A DNA stretch of 64,000 nucleotides, taken from positions 37,257 to 101,256 of the forward strand of contig JBEWZL010000081.1 of the NCBI GenBank assembly GCA_045837725.1, read 5' to 3'. The position numbers were made by a program, and so were the translations under genes. The number at the start of each line of letters is the position of its first letter. The stretch's first letter is position 1. This DNA comes from Vermamoeba vermiformis (taxonomy: Eukaryota > Tubulinea > Echinamoebida). The notes beneath the pieces are model-generated. The model was not told the origin of the DNA and did not search any database. It worked only from the letters and a program-made list of their open reading frames with translations. Below are positions 26,052 through 36,522 of this stretch, piece after piece.

Positions 26052-27651
26052 GTGGTCAGTCTCGCCAAAGGTAAAGATCATATGTTCTTCGTACTGCAGC
26101 TTCGTCAAATGATTTTGAACCGTCGTGCAGAAGCCAACAGGGCCGCACACAGCAATCAAATTTTCGTCTTTAGGAGCAGGCAAATACTCGTGCAAAAGGC
26201 TTCGCGTCACGCGACCACTTCCAGCGACGAACATGACGTTGAATTTGTGCGGGAACTGACGTGCTAATTGCTCTAGCTCTTCCTGGAACATGATGTCTTG
26301 TTCGCTCGAAGCAGCGTATAACAGTTTGATAGTCGTTTCGTCGCTTTGATTGGTCAGCACGGCCATAACAATGCTGAGCAGAGGAGTGAGGCCCGTGCCA
26401 CCAGCAATCAGTCCCAAAGATCGGTATTGATTCGGCAAGTAATAGAAGCCACCGCTCGGTCCCATCATCTCGACTGTATCTCCGATTTTCATTGAATCGT
26501 GCAGCCAAGAGGACATCGCTCCATTTTGGTATCGCTTGATGGCGAGCGCGACTGTGCCAGGTAAATTCATTGCTTGCATCTTCGCACTAGTGCTGCCTTG
26601 ACGTCCAAAGTAGCGTACGAGTTCAGTGACCGGCGTGTAAGGCCTGCAAACGACCTCGGTCTTGGTCTGATGCCGCAAAGTCACGTGATGTCCAGGGAAT
26701 GTGAAGAGTTCGGCTTTGTCGGGCAACTGCAACACAAATAGTGCTGTGTTGCGCGCTACTTCTAACTTCTGAACAAGTTTGGCGTGTACAAAGTTACGTT
26801 TGTAACTAACGACACGTGTCACACCGTCCTCTTCTGACACCGCCGACATTGGTACAGCAACATAATGACGTTCAATGTTGACTTGATTCGCTCGCTCTCG
26901 TCGAATATGTATCTCCAACACGACTATTGCCAATGTCCAGAGGAATGGCGCGACGATGGCCAGCGCGTCACCTTGACTTGTCGACGGATCCAGTGCACCA
27001 TAAAGAAGCACTCCTGGACGCATGAGCACGATGGCATATGACAGTACGTAGGCCCTTAGCATCCACTCTCGATGCTTTGTAACGTTGGCTTGGTAGCGCA
27101 TGTAGTACCAGCCCAGCACGCACTAATTCACCGAGTTAAAAAGATTCATTTGAAGAAGTTAAAACTTACACAAACGATCCAGCTAGCAAAGAAGAATACG
27201 CCAAATATTTCCGACGACTTTCCGCCCTCTGCTTTGCCAGAAGCTACGATGATGAGTCCGCCACTAACTGATCCAAGCACGCTAAAAAGTGAAATGACGC
27301 CCATCACTCGATGCGCTTTAGGATTCTTGGCACGAATAAAAGAGAAGAACTGAAGAGCGCCTAATATTAACCATGTTGAGCCAGGGAATGCATGGAGGTA
27401 GAAGCCAACTTGAGGCAGTAAGTCAGGGTAAATCCGTTGCAAGTTGTTGATCGGCGGCATTAGCATTAAAATACCGACGTAGCCTACTGCAAATAGGCAT
27501 GCCAGGATAAATACCGCCCACCTTAGTGTCGCCCATAAGCGTATTCGGTGCTTGAGCGGGATGTTTACGCTCATAAACCGATCGGAACCTTAACTCAACA
27601 ATTAACTTTTGTGGTTACAAAAATAGTTAAATTATTACCTTCAGTGTCCAT
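26052..27651 (-). CDS. DUF2306-like membrane domain fused to flavin/NAD(P)H reductase
   Basis: Three exons starting MDTEGSDRFMSVNIPLKHRI. The first half has about six hydrophobic helices with the DUF2306-like block PDLLPQVGFYLHAFPGSTWL and later IVCVL/YAIVLMRPGVLLYG, with several His residues that could bind haem. The C-terminal half is a ferredoxin-NADP/cytochrome b5 reductase module: FAD motif RPYTP, GPSGGFY, NAD(P) loop AGGTGLTP and the terminal CGP motif. Ends GETDH. Inferred action: electrons from NAD(P)H pass through FAD toward the membrane domain, as in ferric-reductase-type proteins; the acceptor is unknown. The coding strand contains GACACGTGTCA at 26811-26821. The poly(A)-like tract lies directly downstream. 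Confidence 0.8.
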
Positions 27652-28390
27652 TGTTGTTATTTGAAGTAAATTGCTTTGACATATGGTATCTTAACGCTTT
27701 TAAGTAGTCGGTAGTCGCGCGAGAGACCGTTTTATGATGTCATTACCTTTTTTGGTACCAACCATGCACACTTTCACCCGTCGAAATTCCTAATCTCAAA
27801 CGCGGATATCCGAACGCCGAAAGCCGAGCGCCGAAGCAGCGATAGTGATTGTGTAAAGGCGGAGTTGAAAGTAATTGCGCGAGTCGTGTCTCCTTAGACT
27901 TCCGATCTTCCCTCAGCATTTGTTGACTGTGCCATTTTTCTAGTACCTTCAACTAGCATTTCTTAGTTTTGTTGGTCTTAATCACTAAAATTTGACGTAA
28001 GTTACATTTACTTTGGATTTTGATCGGATCTGGAAAATAAAAATAATTCAAGAACTGAAATTATTGACAATATGCTTAATATTATTATGTCATAATTATT
28101 CAAATATTACCATAATTAAACCGCGCATTTTAAACAATAAGCGACGAAAAAACGGCTTGTTTGACTATACAGAAGGATCTTGGCTTCAATTTAGCGTGGA
28201 ACCAGCCACATTAATTCACGAATACGAGTCGGGGTGCTTACTGTGGTTCCATTAATGCAGAACAAAAACTGAAATGTTCGTCGATCTTTCCATTTTTCAA
28301 GCCACGAAAGACAAGCACGCTAGATATTTCTTGCTTAGCTAATATTTATATATGATCGTATGACACAATTATAGAACAACCCGTCAAAGA
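27652..28390. other. Divergent intergenic region
   Basis: About 740 bp between divergent genes. A G/C-richer patch near 27790-27850 is the only compositional feature. Short open frames here have no family signature. No RNA gene recognised. Confidence 0.4.
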
Positions 28391-30203
28391 ATGCGAGCAT
28401 TATTATTCACGGCTCTGATCGCTATCTTTGTTTGTGTTTACCGATCAGATGTGGCTTATGCCGCTAAATTATCAGCGAATAATATGAATTTCACTCTATG
28501 GGATCAATTATTAAATAATTACGTGTACAGAGGTAAATATTTTGATCCACGGAATGAGAAGCTGCAGATCTTGCGTGCAATCAGCATTCTAATATTAAAA
28601 TTAATTTGTAACGACCTATTTCTCAATTATGCCCAATTTTTAGCTTTAAGATTAAAATTTAAAAATTAATTTTTGTTTTATTTATTAGGCACACTTGAAA
28701 GTATTGATGTCAATATTGTAAATTATACTGCCATGGCAGCTGATGAAAATTTCTATCGATTTGGTGACGAGTTAGTGCACGCGAACACATCTGGCTTCAA
28801 TCAACAGCAGTATTATGCCTTTTGGATGAATGTCTATAATTATCTCACTATTAAACTCGTAAGTTATTAATAACAACTAATTATAGCATTAAAAATCAAT
28901 ATTAGCAATATTTTCGGATTTTTAAGCAATGGAAGATTACAACTAATTTTCGCTTAATATTTCCTAATTAGGTAATCGATCACCCGTGCCAGAAAGATCT
29001 ATTCGGCAGCTGTCGGCCATTGACCTCAATCAGACAAATTGGGCAACAACAACCCTCGTGGATAGTGACCGTATGGAACAGGCCTATTGAGGACCTGCCT
29101 GTGGGTGGTGTGGTCTATACTTTGGATCAAATTGAGGTAAGTACACGTGCTCGCATTTTGATCAAATTAGATTGTGCATTTTGCTGGCAAATAGAGAGGC
29201 GACAATTTTCATGAACGAAATAATTGTTGCAATTGTTGTCGCATTGGCCCGCTTTAATAACGTCAATTGTGACACAAATGTATCTAATATGTTTAATTTA
29301 ATAGGGCTCATTGCGATCACCGTCTAAATCGTCGAACATAACGGCAGATCCAAGGTTACACGCTTGCATCGGTATGACGACTATAATTAGTTTACACATC
29401 GTACCTTAAATTAATATACTTAACAAATACTAGTGTGTGCATCGATTAGTTGTCCAGACTTGCAAATTGGCGCGTTTACTCCAGAGCTTTTAGATTATCA
29501 AATGGACACGCGCATGAGACTATTTTTAGCTAACCCGGGCAAGGGCTCAAAGTTAGACAAGTAAGTAGACAATAGTTAGTTACTTATATATATATATATA
29601 TAAGTGCTTATTTATGGCGGTACCTGGTACTAATTGAGTGGAAATACTTTTAAAGGACGCAAGATCTGTTGACGCAGTCACCAATATTCAATTGGTTCGA
29701 GAGTGATTTTACTGGGCCGAATATTAATAATACCTTACAATGGGGTAAGTAGAGTACTATAGTTACAGTTGGTGATTCGTCCATAATACCCCGAATTTTA
29801 TCCATGGATCTAACCGTAGTTTTACAGTCACGCAGTACTTGCCTTCAGATTACCAGTCGTTCATTCAGTACGTAATAAATTCGATAAAATATAGACTACA
29901 CAGTGTTTGGTGGCTAACAATCCACTTTTAGAGCCAATTCGTCGCAAATAATTGTGGAGTACTTTAATTACAATTGGGACCTGAATGGCGATATGAGCTG
30001 TAACTGTTCGGCAGTAAGTTGTAACGTTATGGCAAATATAATTATATAATGCTGAGTAATGAATTTTGAAATAGAATCGAGCGTGTTTCCCGTGGTGGGC
30101 GTTGTTGGCAGCCTCAGGAGGTTTAATCATTTTAGTAGCGAGTGTAACGGCGTGTATTCGATATAGAGATGCTAGAAGAGCTAAATATGTCACTGTGCAA
30201 TAA
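28391..30203 (+). CDS. DUF547 protein, secreted/type I membrane
   Basis: About nine short exons with in-phase joins. N-terminal signal peptide MRALLFTALIAIFVCVYRSD; the DUF547 core follows (QQYYAFWMNVYNYLTIKL; then RLHACIVCASISCPDLQIG), with the Asn and Cys positions typical of the family. The C-terminal part has N-glycosylation sites, a Cys-containing segment, a transmembrane helix (LLAASGGLIILVASVTACI) and a short basic tail ending AKYVTVQ. DUF547 proteins occur in plants, bacteria and amoebae; a papain-like or transglutaminase-like fold has been proposed but activity is not established. The His/Cys residues seen here fit the family. A (TA)n tract lies in one intron. Confidence 0.85.
29585..29602. 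repeat. (TA)n microsatellite in an intron
   Basis: Short uninterrupted TA run inside an intron of the DUF547 gene. Confidence 0.8.
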
Positions 30204-30377
30204 AAAATTGAATTTAAGTAGAAATCTTATTTTGTTTGTAATTAACCTCGCTTCAATTGAATACGCGATGATCTGTAACAAATAGTTTGAATTATTTAAT
30301 GAATTATTTAATGCGTTGAAATACAAGCGTTGGTGAGATTAATTCTTGTGAAAAGAATTCGATCCGGATGGAGATCC

Positions 30378-30622
30378 TCACAAGGGTTCTACTTGTATGT
30401 TGTCCTTGCCATAAACGGTAATTAATTTTGAGGGCTGTAGGTAGATGCCTCTTCTGTCTTCGTCGTCGAATTTGACGGCAACTACTTCCGAGAACTGCGC
30501 GTCCATACGTCGCTGTCGCCGTGCACGAGTTTGAACCACGAGTCTTCGCCTTGAATATTGGAATACTTCGAGACAAAGACCCAAATAGTTCTGTTGGATA
30601 AGTTCAAGACTCTGAAGCTCAT
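30378..30622 (-). pseudogene. Small gene with one interruption of frame (pseudogene or sequence error)
   Basis: Begins MSFRVLNLSNRTIWVFVSKY at 30622 and reads to about 30480; a second frame then continues as VVAVKFDDEDRRGIYLQPSK and closes at 30378. The two parts lie end to end and together give the size (about 80 residues) and hydrophobic/aromatic pattern of a compact beta protein, so they look like one gene whose frame changes once. No ordinary intron fits between them. It could be a recent pseudogene, an assembly indel or a frameshifted gene. I recall similar small fungal proteins with a T-I-x-V-F-V-S-K-Y core but cannot name the family or function. Confidence 0.5.
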
Positions 30623-31009
30623 TGTTGTGTGTTGGTGCGTTGAGTTTGCGTTGAGTAATTGAATTATTTTCGCACCTCTTCTTCTCTTTTTATGGCTGTG
30701 AAGAATTATCCACGTGATTAATTCTTTCCGTAGAAATCAGGTGTCTAAGAATGGAGAGAAGCTTCGATTTTACCCTAGGGTGATTCTTTGTGCTTTCAAA
30801 AGATCTATTTTTAACATAATTGGAATTCTTTTGCTTAAAATCATAAATTTTATTTAGCAAAGCGGTGTTCTCAACTTGGTTCTGGCTGTTTAAGGGCGAT
30901 ACGTGTCAATTCTCGCTCTTTTATGTTGAAAAATTGACTCCTTTGAGAATAGCACAATTCTTCATATTTACAACAAACATGATCAACTTAATATAACCAT
31001 AGCATAAAC
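30623..31009. other. Divergent intergenic region
   Basis: Nearly 390 bp, AT-rich, no open frame with family features. Probably promoters of the small minus-strand gene and the SET gene. Confidence 0.4.
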
Positions 31010-32038
31010 ATGGAAACCAACGTTAAAGAAACGGATCCTTGGTTTGGATTGCAACCTATCGAAGCTGGCGAGCTTTACGCGACAATTGAAGATGGAATAA
31101 CTCGTTTAGATATTCAAGCAAAAATGGAACACCCAATTTTAGAGGTAAACTGTCAGCGGAAGCGGAAAATCGGATCCCGCAATTTTATTAAGCTAATCAT
31201 AGTAATGAGCAATTCGACAATTAAATTTAATAAATATGCACGTCTGTATTATTTTCGCTTTTTCTAAATTTTTCCAATTACAGGAGAGCGAGATATCAAA
31301 TCCACCTTCTTTAACGATAGTAAAGCAAGGCGACGTTGTAGGTGAGCTTAATAACCTATTGTCCATAACAATAATAACCCCCTTTCTGTTATTTATAGGC
31401 TGGGGCGTTATCTATACTGGCACAGATCCGTTACAAAGAGGTACCCGAACCGTAGATCCAGTCTTTTCTCAATTAATCCTAAATTTCCAGGCCAATATAT
31501 TTGCATTTACAAAGGTGCTGTAAAGACGAAGCAAGGCCTCGAAGACACCCACAGCACAAAGAGGTACTTGACCCAATTGGACTCGCGCAAGCAGATCTAC
31601 GTCGACGCTGATATTCATCGAAACATTGCTGGATTTATTAATCACTCGCACGGTAAGTACTAGTTCGATATGATATTAATATATAAGCAAAAACTCAAGC
31701 GAGATCTATCCTTGTCGCATTACGAGATCAGGACTCTTTTGTTTGTATACAGCACACCTAAATATATCTCATGATAGATGCTAACCTAGCTCAAAACAGA
31801 TCCAAACTGTGACTTGGGTGTTGAGAACTACAACGGCGTTCAAGTTGTCGTGGTACGTGCTTCAAAGCAGATCGATCCGCACGAGTTCCTCTCCCTCGAC
31901 TATGGTTGGACTTCAACGGACCCGAATGAACTCAGCATTGCGTGTCAGTGCCATGCGGTTAATTGTCCGGGCACACTGTTTCAACCGTCACTCATCGCGC
32001 TGATCCAAGCCAAACACGGACTCGTAAATCCGAAGTAG
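31010..32038 (+). CDS. SET-domain protein methyltransferase
   Basis: Six exons starting METNVKETDPWFGLQP, about 230 residues. SET landmarks: GWGVIYTG (the G-x-G fold motif), then RGQYICIYKGAV; the cofactor/pseudoknot motif GFINHSHDPNCDLGVEN (canonical N-H-S-x-x-P-N-C); FLSLDYGW with the catalytic Tyr; and a post-SET zinc cluster CQCHAVNCPG. This is a compact SET protein, closest in layout to small SET/post-SET proteins without other domains. It should transfer a methyl group from SAM to a lysine; histone or other target is unknown. First exon ends at 31144, next begins 31284; later exon phases (G|GC) all fit. Confidence 0.88.
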
Positions 32039-32599
32039 CACGGGTGCCCTCTGGGTGGTAAGCGATAAATAACACTAGAATAGTATGAGCCTAATGCCAA
32101 AAAGGAGTGAGTGGCTTACTCGAATGAATGGAACTTGAGATCTTGCGTCGCGGATTACAATATGACCGTCAATCAGCCCTTGCCTCCGGGAGATCAGTTC
32201 GACAACTGATCCTATGGAAGGCGTGGTTGGTCTTAATATCTTTCCTTTGGATACGTGCAACAGGATCCCGTACCTCGGCTACGATTACTACGTTGAAGCA
32301 GTTGCACGGTGTGAAATCAAGTCGAATTCCTATTCGAGGCAGCTACTTCCTCGACAAAGTGAACTATCGCACCAACTGCACTGCAGCGCCCTATATGAGT
32401 CTGAAAACAGTGGCAGTGCTTGTGTCGTCACACCAACTTCACTTGAATTTTGTGGCTCGCTATCCTGGCTTGCTCGTACAAATGATTAATTAGTTATTTC
32501 CTTAATAATAAATCAAGTGCTCATTGACCATGAAAGGTTTGTGTGGGTGTTACATGACGTTGGACAAAATATCTTTTTTCCGGATTGCAATACAATTCA
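32039..32599. other. Spacer with overlapping open frames, possible decayed gene
   Basis: Between the SET and SNF2 genes. Two overlapping plus-strand frames (about 32128-32493 and 32165-32489) stay open for about 110 codons each, unusual for an AT-rich spacer. The second is Cys- and Tyr-rich. Neither has a recognised domain or a good splice structure. It may be 3' UTR of the SET gene, or a decayed secreted-protein gene. Confidence 0.3.
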
Positions 32600-35500
32600 A
32601 TGGAAGACGCAACAAAAGAAACAAAAAAGAGACCACGCGAAGGTGGATTAGACAGCAGCGATCCTAGCATTACTCGTCCAATCAAGCGAAGACGTATTGA
32701 AGCAGATTTCGAATCTCCAAACGTTATTTTGCCAGCAGAAATAATGCGCGAGGTATTTCAAAATCTTCCTCGAAATGATTTATTGCACTGCATGGAGGCT
32801 TGTAAATATTGGCATCAGAATGTTTTGTCGGTCTTTCACGGTTGGATGCTTGTTTGGGAAGATTACTTGAATTACAGACATTCTTGGGGCAATAAACGCG
32901 GTAAGTAATATGACTTAATATTATTTCTTATTTTAATTTTTCCCAGGTTGGTGGGTTGCAAGGCGAAGTTTTATGGGAGCTGATCGTGGATCTACCAGCT
33001 ATTTTACCGTAAAAATCTAATTTAATGAAATCTGTGATATTTAACTAATTTTATCGACCGGACAGAAAGACACGGGCAAACCTCTATTCGAAGAATTGGT
33101 CGACAGACAGATCATACCACCCAACAAGGAACTCGCCAATAAAGAGAGCGATTATTGGAAATTCGATGTAATTTCATCGTCAAGCTATAATGCAAACGCA
33201 AAGTACTATTTTAATACCAAAAAGTACGGTACTTCATTTGATACCAGATTTGCTTTTTTTAACCGTTCAATATGTTCAGCATTGAGCGCGATGTCCAACA
33301 AGGAAAAGACATAGATAATGAAGATCTGATTATTGATGCTCTAGTCACGCAAGAAGTGCTTAAATTTATGGAGGATAAAGGACCTGCCTTGCTGGACGCT
33401 TCAAAAGCGATGTTTCCATTCGTATGTCTCAAACTATCTTGCCTTTACTTATAAAGCCTCTTCTTCAATATCATATTAATGCTCAAGAAATTAATCAGAT
33501 CCCACCAAAACGAGATGCGCCTAAAGGGTTGAAACAAGGGACGAAATTTCATCGCTATCAACTCGATGCCATAAATTGGATGCTTTCAGTTGAAGAAGAG
33601 TCCGAGAAAGGTATTATATAACTTAAAATATTTGCGTTAACGAAATCAAACCCTAACCCTCTCTCATTTGTAGAATTCAAATATTGCGTTCTTGTGCCGT
33701 GGCGTGCATCAAGACTCAACGTACTCGTTAGTTTGAGCGATGAGAAGTTTGTATCACCTTCTAATATGGACGAGTACATTGGTTCAGTGAAATCGAAAGG
33801 AGGCGTTCTTGCGGATGCCGTTGGACTTGGAAAAACGATCGAAAGTACGTTGATTTATAATGAATTTAGCCTATTATAACGAAACTATTACAACTTGGTA
33901 CTAATTTATCGTAGTTATTGGTCTGGCGCTCTCTTCTTACACGAAAGAAAAATTGCCTGATATTGACGCTGAAACCGGCTTCTTGAATACAAAGGCCACT
34001 TTAGGTACGATAATCATTAAATAGATTAGCAATGACGCTAAAATCTTTTAAGGAACGCGTTTTGTCGAAATTCCGACCAAGTTTCCGCATTAAATGTTAG
34101 CACAAAATATAAAAGCACGATCGTCCCTTAAATATTTTTTTACATATTTTTATTTTTACCCTTACAGTTGTTTGTCCGAATCACTTGCACCAACAGTGGT
34201 GCGAACAGATTGAAAAGTATACCGATTTGAAAGTCGTGTCAATGACCGTATTCAACGATTACTCTAATCTTACTTACGGTGATATTGCTAATGCTGGTGA
34301 GTCGTAAAAAAAAATGGAACCAACTTTTAAATACTAATATGATTAATATGCCTAGATTTCATTGTCGTGCCGTCAACTTTCATCAAAAACAAAAAATATT
34401 TTATGATTGGCTGTCCAGGCACCGACTTTGGCCGCGGAGGTGTCGCGAAGAGAAAACAACTCTTGACTGAAAAACACTTGCCAGCGATCAAAAAGAACAA
34501 AAAACTTGCCGCGACTAAAGAGCCCGTGCTCGATCTGTTCTTGTTTAATAGGATCATTGTCGATGAAGCGCACGAAGTGCTCGCGGATCCGTTTGTTACC
34601 GGTACGAATCGAAATTTCTCACTTTGATACCAAGATATGCATTAATATGTAATGTTATTAGATCTCGTGTCATCGATTCCAAAGAGGTATGGCTGGTACG
34701 TCAGTGCAACGCCTTTTCCTTCCGAGTAAGTTCTTTTTCTTACTTTACGATCAAGTGACTTTACCTAATTTGGCAATTAACGAAGAAAACTCTATACGGC
34801 TGCAAAGATATTTTTGGAGATCTTGCCGCTTGATTTCGTGGACGGAAAAACTGTTGCGGAACAATACGAGGGGTAAAATTAAAATTCCAGAACTTTCCCA
34901 AATATAACATTTGACATTGTAGCTTTGTTGAAAACGACATTATTTTTAACAATCTGATTTGGCGCAACACCAAAGAGTCTATTCACGATGAATATCAAGT
35001 GCCTGATTACGAAGAAAAACTCATTGAAATTGACTTCACGCCCATCGAACAGCTCATTCACGATACCAGTACGCTACGACTATTGAATAATATACTAGTA
35101 ATAATATATTTAACTTTAATAGGCAACAATAAGCTCGCTTTGTGTGCAGGACAAGCAAAAATTCTAAATTTGGACATCGAACGTGACTTTCAAATCAATC
35201 GAGTGAAGGTAAGTCAAAGCTATTTATTTTGTAATATTTAAAATATTTATTTAATAAATTAATGTCTTGGTAGGACGATATTAAGAATTTAGAACGAAAA
35301 ATCGAAGACCTGAAGGCACGAATTGAAAAGAAAAACAATGATATTCAAGCTGAAGAAAAAGTAATAATACAAATCATTATTTATTCTGACATGCGTATTA
35401 ATATAAGTATTATAGAAACTGGAAGAAGAACTTGCGGATCCAAAAGAAATGGATCCGTTCGAAGTCCACGATATCAACAGAACTTTAAAGGCCTATCAAT

Positions 35501-36378
35501 CGATGCTCGAGCAGTACATTGAATCGCTTGAGCGACTCGAAAAAGAGTTAGTGAAGGAAAAAGAATTATTAGAAAAGTGGTTGAATACGGAGTACTTGTT
35601 GAAGGGCAAAGAGATCCGCGACAAAAAAGAATTGGCTCATCTCAAGCTAGTGACTACTAAAGGTAGCAAAATCACTAAATTAATTGAATGGTTACACGAG
35701 GCAATTAAAAAGGATAGAGATAATCGCTTCATAGTGTTCTCCAAGGTACGTTACAAAAATCATCCTGTAGAAATTCTACGAATTTAATTTGTCTTTTATT
35801 TCCAGTACACGGAATACCTCGAAAGTATTCAAGAAGTGCTGCTCGAAAATGGAATCAAGTCCGTTTCCGTTGAAGGGTAAGCACAGAATTTAGATTTTAA
35901 ATCAGCACCTAATTTGGATCCAGATCGAGCGCGCAAAAGATCAAAGCGATTCAACAGTTCAAAGAAGAGAATATCAAAGTGATCATGTTAAGTCTTGAAA
36001 AGTCAGCTTCAGGCTTGAACTTGATCGAAGCCAATCACGTGGTCTTGTTGGATCCGATGGACGGTACGGTCGAAGAAGCACGTGCTTTTGAAGTCCAAGC
36101 TCTTGGTCGTGCACATCGCCAAGGACAAGATCAAAAAGTCAATCTCGTGCGTCTAGTCATGAAGAACAGCAAAGAGGAAGAACTTTACTTGCGCAACAAA
36201 TCTTCGGGACGAGGTACGCGTTGATTTCTTATAGTTTTTGTTTACCTTAAAAGATACTTAGATTGCTGCTATGACAGATTCCAAACAAGGTGCGAACAAG
36301 TCAGGCAAGCCAATGTTAGCCAAATCCAACAGCGCCACTTCACTGCGAAATCTTGCCGAGTACAACGCAGACGATTAA
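32600..36378 (+). CDS. F-box/SNF2-family DNA-dependent ATPase (helicase)
   Basis: Roughly 14 exons. Start MEDATKETKKRPREG (ATG at 32600). An F-box (VILPAEIMREVFQNLPRNDL) lies near residue 45. The SNF2 ATPase follows: Q-motif-like FHRYQLDAINWML, Walker A LADAVGLGKTIE, then VVCPNHLHQQW, the DEAH box IIVDEAHEVL, YVSATPFP, a coiled-coil insert (about 35290-35590) and the helicase C lobe: FIVFSKYTEYLESIQ, LSLEKSASGLNLIEA, and motif VI ALGRAHRQGQDQKV. F-box plus SNF2 is the plan of plant At3g54460-type proteins. Likely nuclear: ATP-driven remodelling coupled to SCF ubiquitin ligase assembly (inferred). C-terminus is a short Ser/Lys tail. Convergent with the SET-tandem gene, 144 bp between stops. 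Confidence 0.85.
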
Positions 36379-36522
36379 AATTAATAAGAATCGTAATTAC
36401 AGATTTATCAATGAGGCAGATGGTTTTTTGACAACCCTGCTCCCTCGATCCGAGGCGCAGTCAATTTAGGTGTCATATTTTTTCACATAAAATCACCGTT
36501 TCGGTGTCTTTTGTCGATCTGT

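Noticed and set aside
26052-27651. Processed retrocopy (because of the poly(A))
   Set aside because: At least two introns are present with good splice sites.
28013-28255. 80-codon open frame upstream of the DUF547 gene
   Set aside because: Low-complexity AT-rich translation with no splice or family support.
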